From Thermomonas sp. (GTDB lineage Bacteria > Pseudomonadota > Gammaproteobacteria > Xanthomonadales > Xanthomonadaceae): 64,000 bases of DNA. The stretch is from positions 1 through 64,000 of the forward strand of contig NZ_JAMLIW010000002.1 of assembly GCF_023953935.1 (NCBI RefSeq). The letters are read 5' to 3'. Under the pieces are notes generated by a model that had not been told where the DNA came from, did no database searches, and saw only the letters and a list, made by a program, of their open reading frames with translations. Positions 38,019-45,958 of this stretch are shown here, in pieces (the first letter of the stretch is position 1; each line of letters opens with the position of its first letter). The position numbers and the translations under genes are program-made.

Positions 38019-40091
38019 TTACTTCCCGATATGCGCGCGCAGCCAGTCGTTGACGGTGGTGTGCCAGAGCAGGCTGTTGGCGGGCTTGAGCACCCAATGG
38101 TTCTCGTCCGGGAAGTACAGGAACTTCGATTCGACCCCGCGGCGCTGGGCGGCGGTGAAGGCGGCGATGCCCTGCTCCACCGGGATCCGGAAATCCTGCT
38201 GGCCGTGGATGATCAGGATCGGCGCGCGCCAGTTCTTGACGTAGTTGGCCGGGTTGAAGCGCTGGTAGCTTTCCGGGTTGTCATACGGCGTGCCGCCGTT
38301 TTCCCATTCCGAAAACCACAGCTCTTCGGTCGCATAGCCCATCAGGAAATTGTCGAACACGCCGTCGTGGGAGACGATGCACTTCCACGGTTGGTTCCAG
38401 TTGCCGGCGATCCAGTAGGCCATGAAACCGCCGTAGCTGGCGCCCAGCGCGCAGGCGCGGTTGCCGTCGAGGAAGGAATACTTCGCCTGCGCGGCGGCCC
38501 AGCCGGCTTTCAGGTCTTCCAGCGGGCGGTCGCCCCAGTGCTGGCTGATCGCATCGGTGAAGGCCTGGCCATAGCCGGTGCTGCCGTGGAAATCGATCAT
38601 CACCACCGCATAGCCCTGGCCGGCGTAGGTCTGCGGATTCCAGCGGTAGCTCCAGCCATCACCGAAGCTGCCCTGCGGACCGCCGTGGATCAGGAAGGCG
38701 ACCGGGTATTGCTTGCCGGCCTCGTAGTTCCACGGCTTGACTACGTAGCCGTGCACGGTTTCGTTGTTCCAGCCGGTGAAGCTGAACTGCTCGTACTCGC
38801 CCCAGGCCACGTTCGGCAGCATGTCCTGCGCGCTCGGGGTGATCTGGCGCAATGAGGAATGGCCATCGGTGCCGGTGGTGTAGATCACGTCGCCGCTGCG
38901 CATCGAGTTGCGTGAAATCGCCAGCGTGTCGCCAGCGAGGGCGACGCTGGACACGCTGCCGTCACCGACGACCTTGCGCGTCGCGCCGGTGGTCACGTCC
39001 ACCGCGAACAACGGATGCTGGCCCATGTCGGAGGCGGTGGTATAGATCGTCCCGCCATCGGCCGACAGGGTGATGCCATCGGCGCTGCGGTCCCACTGCG
39101 GATCGATTTCGCGAATCTTTCCGTCGGCCAGGTTCATCGCCATCAGCCCGAACCGATCGGCCTCGAAGCCGGGGCGCTTCATCGCCCGGTAGTACAGCGT
39201 CTTGCCGTCGGCGGAAAACACCGGGCCGGCATCCCAGGCGGGGTTGGCGGCGGTCAGGTTGCGCGCGCCGCTGCCGTCGGCATTGACCAGCCAGATGTCG
39301 AAATTGGTGCTCCACGGCTCCTCGCGGTTGGCCTGGCGCACGCTCATCGCCACCTGCTTGCCGTCCGGCGACCAGGCGAAATCCGACAGATCGCCGAAGG
39401 GCTTGGAGGGGATGTCGCCGTGGATGCCGCCACTGAGCAGGGTGGCGGTGGTCAGCTGGCCCTCGCCGCCCAGCGGCGCCGCGAACACGCGGTTCAAGCG
39501 ACCATCGTTCCAGGTGTCCCAGTGGCGGATGAACATGCGGTCGAAGGTGACGCCGCTGGCCTTGCGCGCCGCGACCTCATCCAGCTTCTTCTTCGTGCAG
39601 GCCAGATCCGCCGCGCACTCCGGAAACACCGCAAACGCCAGCGCCGCCTGATTGCCATTGGGCGAAAGCTTGTAGCCGTCGACGTCGAGCGGGAAGTTGC
39701 TGAGCTGGCGCGGCTCACCGCCCTCGGTCGGCATCGCATACAGCTGGCTCGATCCGGATTTGCCGCTCAGGAAGTAGAGCGTGCGGCCATCCGGCGAAAA
39801 CGCCGGCGAATTGACGTTCCACCCTTCCGGGCTGATCTGGTGCGGCGGCACGTTGTCGCGCGTCACGAGATTGCGCAGCCACAGCGAACTGCTGGCCTTG
39901 CCGGTGGCCGGGTCGAGTACGCGCTTGGAAAACACCAGGAAACGCCCGTCCGGTGACAGCGTGGGCGAGGAATAGCGGTCGAGCTGGATCATCTCCTGCG
40001 GGCTGAGGCCGTGGCGGGCCGGCGCGGCGTTGGCCAGCGTCGGCAGCGCCAGGGCGAGGGCAAGCGGGAGAACGGCGTGATGGAGTTTCAT
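38019..40091 (-). CDS. Secreted S9 family prolyl oligopeptidase
   Basis: A 690-residue exported serine peptidase. The signal peptide is MKLHHAVLPLALALALPTLA followed by a cleavage site after ANA. An N-terminal beta-propeller (about 30-420, repeats such as SPDGKQVAMSV) covers an alpha/beta hydrolase domain with the catalytic triad S552 (GASYGGF), D633 (GQQDFRIP) and H665 (DENHW). It probably trims proline-containing or N-terminal dipeptides from peptides in the periplasm, supplying the OPT transporter encoded next to it. A second ATG lies eight codons upstream (40115) within a duplicated 13-base sequence; the signal peptide and an AAGGA site favour 40091. Confidence 0.9.
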   Translation of the reverse strand: MKLHHAVLPLALALALPTLANAAPARHGLSPQEMIQLDRYSSPTLSPDGRFLVFSKRVLDPATGKASSSLWLRNLVTRDNVPPHQISPEGWNVNSPAFSPDGRTLYFLSGKSGSSQLYAMPTEGGEPRQLSNFPLDVDGYKLSPNGNQAALAFAVFPECAADLACTKKKLDEVAARKASGVTFDRMFIRHWDTWNDGRLNRVFAAPLGGEGQLTTATLLSGGIHGDIPSKPFGDLSDFAWSPDGKQVAMSVRQANREEPWSTNFDIWLVNADGSGARNLTAANPAWDAGPVFSADGKTLYYRAMKRPGFEADRFGLMAMNLADGKIREIDPQWDRSADGITLSADGGTIYTTASDMGQHPLFAVDVTTGATRKVVGDGSVSSVALAGDTLAISRNSMRSGDVIYTTGTDGHSSLRQITPSAQDMLPNVAWGEYEQFSFTGWNNETVHGYVVKPWNYEAGKQYPVAFLIHGGPQGSFGDGWSYRWNPQTYAGQGYAVVMIDFHGSTGYGQAFTDAISQHWGDRPLEDLKAGWAAAQAKYSFLDGNRACALGASYGGFMAYWIAGNWNQPWKCIVSHDGVFDNFLMGYATEELWFSEWENGGTPYDNPESYQRFNPANYVKNWRAPILIIHGQQDFRIPVEQGIAAFTAAQRRGVESKFLYFPDENHWVLKPANSLLWHTTVNDWLRAHIGK

Positions 40092-40253
40092 GGCGGTGTC
40101 CTTGCTAAGTTTCATGGCGGATTCTTTGATACCTCTGATACCTCGCCGATACGAGCGGCATTCGCTCGTCCATCCCCACGCAGGCGGGCATCGTTTCACA
40201 TACGAATGTCCGAGTATCCATGGTCGTTCGATGCATGCAACAAACGTCCATGG

Positions 40254-40273
40254 GTTCCTGCTTTCGCAGGAAC
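40254..40273. terminator. Hairpin after the OPT transporter gene
   Basis: Perfect 8-bp inverted repeat GTTCCTGC / GCAGGAAC with loop TTTC, just downstream of the OPT stop codon on the minus strand. The flanking CATGGGTTCCTGC and GGAACGACGA match the common interspersed repeat with GCTTTCGCGGGAATGACGA-like sequence, so it may be a repeat used as a terminator. The rest of 40116-40278 contains no gene. Confidence 0.45.
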
Positions 40274-40278
40274 GACGA

Positions 40279-42252
40279 TCAAGTCGCGTTCGGATTGGCC
40301 TTGGCGCCGGTGCGGTAGAGCAGCCAGCCGACCACGGCCAGCACCGCCAGGCCCACCCACTGCCCTTGCTGCAGGAATTCAGGCAAGGCGATGACGTCAG
40401 CACGGCCGGAGACCACGATCGGGATCGCGATGAGGATACCCATCAGCGCCTCGCCGGTGATCAGGCCGGCCGCGAACAGGGTGCCCGGACGATGCAGACG
40501 ATCGCGCGCGGATTCGTCCTTCGTGCCGACCATGCCGTGGCGCTTTTCGACCAGATACGCCAGCAGGCCGCCAAGGAAGATCGGCACCATCAGTTCCAGC
40601 GGCAGGTAGATGCCGATGGCGGCGGCCAGTACCGGCACGCGGAAGCTGCTGCCTTTGGCCTTGAGCCATTCGTCCAGCGCGATGATGACCGCGCCGATCC
40701 CGCAGCCGATCGCGATGATCGTCCACGGCAACTCGCCACCGAACATGCCCTTGGCCACCGAGGCCATCAGCGTGGCCTGCGGCGCCGACAGCGCATTCGG
40801 GTGCTCCGGCGTGGGCGCGCCGATGCCGTAGGCCTGCGCCAGCAGGCTCAGCACCGGGGCCATGATCAGGGCGCAGGAAAACGCGCCGATGCCGAGCATC
40901 AACTGCTGCTTCCACGGCGTGGCGCCGACGATGTAACCGGCCTTCAAATCCTGCAGGTTGTCGCCGCCCACCGCCGCCGCGCAGCACACCACCGCGCCGA
41001 TCATGATCGCCGCCACCGCTCCCAACGGCGCGCCGTTCACCCCCACCGCCTGCTTGCCGGCCTCGCCCAACAGCACCAGCAGCACCGCCGAGGCGAACAG
41101 GATGGTGGCAATCGTGATGCCTGACACCGGGTTGTTGGAACTGCCCACCAGCCCGGCCAGGTAGGCCGACACCGAGACGAACAGGAAGCCGGCGACGATC
41201 ATGATGATCGCCATCGGGATGCTGACGTGCCACAGGCCGACGATGGCCTGGTACAGCCCCAGCAGCGGCAGCACGAACACCACCAGCGCGATCAGCATCC
41301 ACTTCATCGGCAGATCGCGTTCGGTTTCCGCCACCAATTCACCGCTGCCCTTGCGCGCGGCGGCAATCCCGCTCTTCACGCCCGACAGCAGCGACTTGCG
41401 CAGCGAAAACAGCGTCCACACCCCGCCGATCAGCATCGCCCCGACGCCCAAATAGCGGATCTTGGCCGACCAGATCGCCCCGGCGACATCGGCCGGGCTG
41501 GCGCCCACGATCGACTGCGCCAGCGCCGGATCGGCATCGAGGAAGAAGGCGTGGTAAATCGGGATCGCGATGTGCCAGGACAGGATCGAACCGGAGACGA
41601 CCACAATCCCGATGTTCAGCCCGACGATGTAGCCCACCCCCAGCAGCGCCGGCGACAGGTTGGTGCCCATGTAGCCCAGGTACTTGCCGAAGAACCCGGC
41701 CCCGGCGGCGGTGTCGGGGATCAGCCGCATGCCGCTGGCCGCGGCCGCCTTGATCAGCCCGCCCAGCGTCGCCGAAAACGCCAGGATCTTCAGCCCCGGC
41801 CCCGGATTCTCGCCGGCCTTGAGCACCTCGGCCGCCGCCTTGCCCTCCGGGAACGGCAGCGGCTCTTCCACGATCATCGAACGCCGCAGCGGCACCGAGA
41901 ACAGCACGCCCAGCAACCCGCCCAGGCCCGCGATCGCCAGAACCCACAGATATTTGAAGTCCTGCCAGTAGCCCAGGATGATCAGCGCCGGGATGGTGAA
42001 GATCACCCCCGCCGCGATCGACGACCCCGCCGACGCGCCGGTCTGGACGATGTTGTTCTCCAGGATGCTGCCGCCGCCAAGCAGCCGCAGCACCCCCATC
42101 GACACCACCGCCGCCGGGATGGCAGTGGCGATGGTCAAGCCCGCGAACAACCCCAGGTAGGCATTGGCCGCCGACAGGATCACCGCCAGCACGATTGCCA
42201 GCACCACCGCACGCAGCGTCAACTGCGGCACCTTCTCACCCGGGTTCGACAT
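40279..42252 (-). CDS. OPT family oligopeptide transporter
   Basis: A 657-residue polytopic inner-membrane protein with about 16 hydrophobic helices. The N-terminal NAYLGLFAGLTIATAIPAAV and VQTGASAGSSIAAGVIF are the OPT signature. The family moves oligopeptides or metal chelates with protons. The next gene in the same direction, an S9 peptidase, could produce its peptides. The 26 bases before the start have no clear promoter; the cassette region begins about 140 bases upstream. Confidence 0.92.
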   Translation of the reverse strand: MSNPGEKVPQLTLRAVVLAIVLAVILSAANAYLGLFAGLTIATAIPAAVVSMGVLRLLGGGSILENNIVQTGASAGSSIAAGVIFTIPALIILGYWQDFKYLWVLAIAGLGGLLGVLFSVPLRRSMIVEEPLPFPEGKAAAEVLKAGENPGPGLKILAFSATLGGLIKAAAASGMRLIPDTAAGAGFFGKYLGYMGTNLSPALLGVGYIVGLNIGIVVVSGSILSWHIAIPIYHAFFLDADPALAQSIVGASPADVAGAIWSAKIRYLGVGAMLIGGVWTLFSLRKSLLSGVKSGIAAARKGSGELVAETERDLPMKWMLIALVVFVLPLLGLYQAIVGLWHVSIPMAIIMIVAGFLFVSVSAYLAGLVGSSNNPVSGITIATILFASAVLLVLLGEAGKQAVGVNGAPLGAVAAIMIGAVVCCAAAVGGDNLQDLKAGYIVGATPWKQQLMLGIGAFSCALIMAPVLSLLAQAYGIGAPTPEHPNALSAPQATLMASVAKGMFGGELPWTIIAIGCGIGAVIIALDEWLKAKGSSFRVPVLAAAIGIYLPLELMVPIFLGGLLAYLVEKRHGMVGTKDESARDRLHRPGTLFAAGLITGEALMGILIAIPIVVSGRADVIALPEFLQQGQWVGLAVLAVVGWLLYRTGAKANPNAT

Positions 42253-42388
42253 CAGCGATCCTTTCAGACAGGCAACCGCGCAACGCTAGCCGCTGCGGGC
42301 GGGCAAGTCCAGTGCGGAAGGGTTGGTCTCTGACTTCTCCCTGCTCATCTGTCTCCACTCGGGTTGCGATATTGAATCGCTTAGCCAA

Positions 42389-42428
42389 GTGTCCGTGAAG
42401 CAGGGTCGGCTTGAACGAATTGTTAGGT
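42389..42428 (-). other. Truncated attC (left half only)
   Basis: On the minus strand ACCTAAC (R'') and AATTCGTTCAAGCCGACCC match the other attC left halves, but the matching right half (GGGTCGGCTTAA...GTTAG) is missing; the sequence continues TTCACGGACACTTGGC. The TAA of the 175-aa cassette gene lies in the R'' box. This is the distal end of the array. Confidence 0.75.
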
Positions 42429-42950
42429 GCCACAATATTGCCATTTTTCAAAGAACTCACCACTGTCGTTAATGCCTAGCGGAAATTCAAGGCGACTAAG
42501 CCACGAGGCATCCGTATGTTCCGGCAAAGGCGGTAGAGTTGCTGCAATCAGGAATTGCTCGCCGGCACGTTCAGCAAACTCATGTTCGATTTCACTCAAT
42601 TGGGCAGTTGTAAGCTCTTCACGCAGATCGTCTGGAACTTCCAATAGTGTAATTTGCGTAAATGCATCGGTACGGTGCCTTGCGATGACTTTAAAAATTC
42701 GCCCGGATTTCCACATGCATAGACCCCACTCTGGGTAAGCGGAAAAGCTGTCCACACACCGAGCGTTAGCTGAAATGATTAAATATCTATGCGGGGCGGC
42801 TAAGCCGCCGAATTTGTAAGTTGCATCACAAAATGTAGGCTCACGAAACAGCATCCCGACCTCATAAGACAAGATGGTTGGCCAAGGGATCGAAGTGTCG
42901 CGATAGAAGGCGCCGCACTGGGCGAAGACCTCTTCCAGGTGTATAGACAT
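42423..42950 (-). CDS. Cassette-encoded protein of unknown function
   Basis: A 175-residue soluble protein I do not recognise. It is mixed alpha/beta in appearance, with aromatic-rich segments (YPEWGLCMWKSGRIFKVIARH) and a C-terminal acidic part ending in FEKWQYCGT. No signal peptide or membrane helix. The ATG at 42950 is preceded by AGAG; an in-frame GTG at 42971 lies within the attC. The cassette starts GTTAGGTGCC and ends GGCACCTAAC, complementary as expected for an excisable cassette. The base composition is lower in GC than the neighbours. Many cassette proteins of this size are orphans; a stress or defence role is possible but not shown. Confidence 0.75.
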   Translation of the reverse strand: MSIHLEEVFAQCGAFYRDTSIPWPTILSYEVGMLFREPTFCDATYKFGGLAAPHRYLIISANARCVDSFSAYPEWGLCMWKSGRIFKVIARHRTDAFTQITLLEVPDDLREELTTAQLSEIEHEFAERAGEQFLIAATLPPLPEHTDASWLSRLEFPLGINDSGEFFEKWQYCGT

Positions 42951-42969
42951 GCTTGAATTCTCTTGTGGC

Positions 42970-43029
42970 ACCTAACTCTTGAATCAAGCCGAGCCGCGAA
43001 GCAGCTTCGACTTGAATAAATTGTTAGAG
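42970..43029 (-). other. attC site, 60 bp, between the 175-aa and ATPase cassettes
   Basis: Minus strand: R'' box CTCTAAC, then AATTTATTCAAGTCGAAGC, a short centre TGCTTCGCG, GCTCGGCTTGATTCAAGA and R' box GTTAGGT. The halves form the imperfect palindrome needed for the folded bottom-strand substrate of IntI. Length equals the classical 59/60-base element. The ATPase stop TAA is inside R''. Confidence 0.93.
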
Positions 43030-44514
43030 CTCGCCTGAGGGATCGTTCTTGGGCTCTTTCATGCCCAATGCCGCCCTGAACATAGGGTGCACTTGGAAGC
43101 TGTTGATTGAGTTCAAATTTAATGTTGAAACTTGATGGGGACCTACATAGGAACTACCGCTGCGTCTCTGCGCTTTGAGGCCGCCAATCGCTTTCGCCCG
43201 AAGAAAACCAATGTTCCACAGAAGGTCTATTAGGTAATCGTAACTCTGCTCTTGAATCCATGACGAGCTAGAAGATGTTTTGATCTCGCCCTCGCAAATT
43301 TGTAGGCAAAGATACTCTAACTCGGAGCGGTCAAACAGATATACTCTTCCGCGAAAAACTTCGAATATGTTTTCTAGCCCAGGTGTTTGGAATCTATACT
43401 CTGAGGCGATGTCTTTGTTGCGCGACGCCGAGTAGTCAAGTTCCACCCTCGATATGGTGCTGTAATCAATAGGCGCCGCGCCGCCACTGCGGGCGTCGTC
43501 TACTGCGTCAGAGCAGAATTGAATTAGCTCACGAGGGCGGTAAAGTGTCCGGTCAACCAGGTAATTGAATGACTTCGTTTTGCGGTAAGCAAGCGTTTCA
43601 GCAAAGACCTCGTTCCAAGCTTCTTGGTCTGTTCGGCCCTTCAGCTCTGGAAACGAATGTCTGATTCTGTTCGCTGCGACGGTCAATAAGGACTCCTCGT
43701 TCCAGCGAATGGTCTCAATTAGGTCGCGATATTTCTGGGCATCGTCGTAAAGCGACGGGATGCTGTCGTACAACTCTTGCCGCAATGAGATGTATGTAGT
43801 TAGGCCTGAGAATTGTTCGTTTAACCATATTGAGGCTTGAAACAAACCGGAGACGAAAGCGCGGGCGTCCTCTGAGTTGTCCCATCCCTTGTCCAGCTCA
43901 TCGATGATGATGACAATTTTTTGGGACTTGAGGAGCTCTCGTAGAGGGTCATAAAAGGGTTCCAACTCCTGAAGTTGATATAAGTTTGCCAGCTGTCTGG
44001 TCTTTACACTGGCCTCGTAAGTGCCGACTTTCAGTCCCTCTATCCGCTTGAGGTAGGAAATTAGCACAGAAATGGGGTTATCCTGCGACTCCGCGTGTTT
44101 GTCGCGAAGATATTCATATATTTTTGCGGAAGGCCCAGTTTTTAGCTTTTTACCGACCTTCGAAAGTGCCTGCATCGTTTTTACGAGAATCAAGTATTTC
44201 CAGGCGGATGAGAAAGCGCCGTGCTTTGCCCAAGCACCTTCGCTCTCCGACCTGAGGATGGATGAAAGCATTTCATACGAATATGTTTCCGGATTGAGCT
44301 CTAGTACAAGTTCGCCGCTTGCACGGGCTCTCTCGCCCAATATTTTGAAGATCGCGCTTTTCCCTGTTCCGCGATTTCCAAGAAGAATGGTTCTTTTCCG
44401 ATCGGAGATTCTTTTAAAGGCTTCAGACTCAAAAAAATACTCGGCGAGTCCAACATTGATGTCGCGTTCCGCAGCGGGCGCGCCAAAGTGCATGCTTTTA
44501 AGGTCAATTGTCAT
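43024..44514 (-). CDS. Cassette-encoded P-loop ATPase (Sll1717-like)
   Basis: A 496-residue ATPase. Walker A is G46-NRGTG-K52-S53 and Walker B is IVIIIDELD at about 200-208, with D205 and E206. The long C-terminal half contains RPRELIQFCSDA and a winged-helix-like tail, in the manner of KAP/STAND-type and P-loop ATPase Sll1717 proteins. No membrane helix. The ATG at 44514 has AGGAAAG seven bases upstream, just inside the cassette boundary GTTAGAGCTC. ATPases of this kind occur in anti-phage systems and integron cassettes have been shown to carry such systems; here a defence role is an inference. It is the largest cassette and visibly A+T-rich. Confidence 0.85.
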   Translation of the reverse strand: MTIDLKSMHFGAPAAERDINVGLAEYFFESEAFKRISDRKRTILLGNRGTGKSAIFKILGERARASGELVLELNPETYSYEMLSSILRSESEGAWAKHGAFSSAWKYLILVKTMQALSKVGKKLKTGPSAKIYEYLRDKHAESQDNPISVLISYLKRIEGLKVGTYEASVKTRQLANLYQLQELEPFYDPLRELLKSQKIVIIIDELDKGWDNSEDARAFVSGLFQASIWLNEQFSGLTTYISLRQELYDSIPSLYDDAQKYRDLIETIRWNEESLLTVAANRIRHSFPELKGRTDQEAWNEVFAETLAYRKTKSFNYLVDRTLYRPRELIQFCSDAVDDARSGGAAPIDYSTISRVELDYSASRNKDIASEYRFQTPGLENIFEVFRGRVYLFDRSELEYLCLQICEGEIKTSSSSSWIQEQSYDYLIDLLWNIGFLRAKAIGGLKAQRRSGSSYVGPHQVSTLNLNSINSFQVHPMFRAALGMKEPKNDPSGEL

Positions 44515-44529
44515 AATCTTTCCTGTGAG

Positions 44530-44619
44530 CTCTAACGCCTGAGTTAATCCGCCCCGCTGCACGGCGGCAATAGAGCGCGGACAAAACAGGCCGGGCACCT
44601 TGAGTGCATGAACTAGCTG
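44530..44619 (-). other. attC site with degenerate left half, after the membrane-protein cassette
   Basis: The right half on the minus strand (GCTCTATTGCCGCCGTGCAG, then CGGGGCGGATTAACTCAGGC and GTTAGAG) is nearly identical to that of the attC at 44932-45039. The left half is unlike it: R'' is GCAGCTAG in place of RYYYAAC, overlapping the TAG stop of the membrane-protein gene, followed by TTCATGCACTCAAGG. Mobility of this cassette may be lost. Confidence 0.75.
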
Positions 44620-44915
44620 CCCAAGCTTGTGAAGACGCCAACAGCAAGTTCTGCCCACACGTACAGGAACAGCGCTAGGACTAAGGCGCCGACCGCGAGC
44701 CTACGGCTTGGATTGACCTTTCTTGCGATGAGAACAAAGGAAGATCCAGCAACAAAAATGAGTGCGCCCATGACGGCGAAGTCTGCGGTGCTCCAATTGA
44801 CAGAATCTTTCAATTGCATTGCGATTAGCGGAATGAGTAGCAGTGCACATGCAATTGCCGCAATCCAGGCAAATACGCTGTTGCATGAGATGAGGCTGTT
44901 GGTTGCAGTAGCCAT
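44613..44915 (-). CDS. Cassette-encoded three-helix membrane protein
   Basis: A 100-residue protein with three hydrophobic helices (about 14-33, 46-64, 73-95). LLLIPLIAMQLKDSVNWSTADFAVMGALIFVAGSSF resembles a widely distributed but uncharacterised small membrane protein family; only 20 or fewer residues at a time can be called conserved from memory, e.g. NWSTADFAVMGALIFVAG. Start ATG 44915 with AGAGGG upstream; the cassette begins at GTTAGGCAAC. Effect on the cell is unknown; three-helix cassettes could be holin-like or envelope-stress effectors, but nothing shows it. Confidence 0.8.
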   Translation of the reverse strand: MATATNSLISCNSVFAWIAAIACALLLIPLIAMQLKDSVNWSTADFAVMGALIFVAGSSFVLIARKVNPSRRLAVGALVLALFLYVWAELAVGVFTSLGS

Positions 44916-44931
44916 TGAACAACCCTCTGTT

Positions 44932-45039
44932 GCCTAACGCCTGAGTTAAGCCGACCCGCTGCACGGCGGCAATAGAGCACGAACATGCCTAAAAAATTTG
45001 CCGCCGTGAAGCGGGTTCGGCTTGAACGAATTGTTATGT
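44932..45039 (-). other. attC site, 108 bp, after the DUF2971-like cassette
   Basis: Minus strand: R'' ACATAAC, AATTCGTTCAAGCCGAACCC, GCTTCACGGCGGCAAA, a 24-base centre, TTGCCGCCGTGCAGCGGGTC, GGCTTAACTCAGGC and R' GTTAGGC. Pairing extends from the boxes through CGGCGGCAA/TTGCCGCCG, so the single strand folds into a long hairpin. It is the best-preserved attC in the window. Confidence 0.95.
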
Positions 45040-45660
45040 TGCAGACTCGCCATGCTTAAGCCAGTCTGCATTGCTTATGAGTGTGGATTGATAGATATTG
45101 ATGTTGGAGCATCCCTTAATGCTTTTGATAAGCGACTTGACGTCCTTAACTAGCGACGGATGTAGCCATGGGCTGAGAGTGACTCTAGAGATTGCGGCTA
45201 GATCAATTGCAACTGCAAGAGATGCCCTTTCTTCCGTTTTTGACTCCCACAGAAGCCTTGACTCCTGCTCTGGGCGGAACGGGTAACGCTTTAGAAAAGG
45301 AAGTCGCTCTTTAGCTACAGCCTGATCTTTTAGCTCTTTGATGGTCAGGTACTCGACGTTTTGGAATTTTAATCCTTGCACGTTGGCAAATGACCCTTCG
45401 AGTCTATTCTCATCAAACTGTACGCGTACCCCGGATGCTCCGGGCGCAAAGACTCGCCAGTGATGATAGGTTTCCTCCGCTCTGGCGAAACAAAGTGCTA
45501 GGACGGACTTTAGCTTGCACTTTTCACGATACAGCGTGATATAGCTCGAATCGTTTTTGTCGTCCCAAGATAGCGGGTCAAGAAGCGTCAGCTCACGGTT
45601 GGTGAGCATGTGAATTAGGGATGGCAATTCGGTATAACGGAGCAGTTCTTGGCTAGCCAT
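45034..45660 (-). CDS. Cassette-encoded DUF2971-like protein
   Basis: A 208-residue soluble protein. The order LLRYTELPSLIHMLTNRELTL, DPLSWDDKNDSSY, CFARAEETYHHWRVFAPG and GVRVQFDENRL follows DUF2971, where the segments read: N-terminal short helix, DP..NDP loop, cysteine-phenylalanine serine/alanine strand, and W..YA....G....F strand. DUF2971 proteins are common in mobile islands; their biochemical role is unknown. The ATG at 45660 is 12 bases into the cassette, and the TAA stop is in the R'' box. The cassette begins GTTATGTTGC and ends GCAACATAAC, a perfect complementary pair. Confidence 0.78.
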   Translation of the reverse strand: MASQELLRYTELPSLIHMLTNRELTLLDPLSWDDKNDSSYITLYREKCKLKSVLALCFARAEETYHHWRVFAPGASGVRVQFDENRLEGSFANVQGLKFQNVEYLTIKELKDQAVAKERLPFLKRYPFRPEQESRLLWESKTEERASLAVAIDLAAISRVTLSPWLHPSLVKDVKSLIKSIKGCSNINIYQSTLISNADWLKHGESAT

Positions 45661-45672
45661 GTAGTCTCATCT

Positions 45673-45696
45673 GCAACATAACATCTGTCTACACTC
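45673..45696 (-). other. Non-attC junction at the start of the DUF2971 cassette
   Basis: The cassette starts at GTTATGTTGC, but upstream (minus strand) there is no attC right half. Instead GAGTGTAGACAGATG abuts the G of the crossover point. Almost the same 15-mer, GAGTGGAGACAGATG, occurs at 42346-42360 beyond the truncated attC. Confidence 0.55.
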
Positions 45697-45958
45697 CCAA
45701 AAGGAGCTATCCGCCGATACTGCTACGCCACCCACACGTCGTCAAGCGCATCATTTGGCTAAGGTTTTTTCCACACTTCTCACCCACGCACACAAAGACA
45801 ACAGCGCCCGAAACTTGACTGGCTCCTTCGCTGGCGCAGCCATCCCGTCATCACGTCGATGGAGCAAGAACAAGAACACCCACCATTCAGCACTTCCCTG
45901 ACCCCGCAACCAGCCAATTCCGATTCCGTCATGGCCTCGTGCAAGCCACGATTGCACC
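45697..45958. other. Gene-free stretch upstream of the transposase remnant
   Basis: I find no supported gene, attC or terminator here. A minus-strand frame (45751-45996) of 81 codons is open but has no recognisable domain and overlaps the transposase start. The segment may be non-coding cassette DNA or flank brought in with the transposase. Confidence 0.4.

Noticed and set aside
42236..42463. A 75-codon minus-strand frame across the array's end
   Set aside because: It spans an attC half site and the OPT leader, and its translation is not protein-like.
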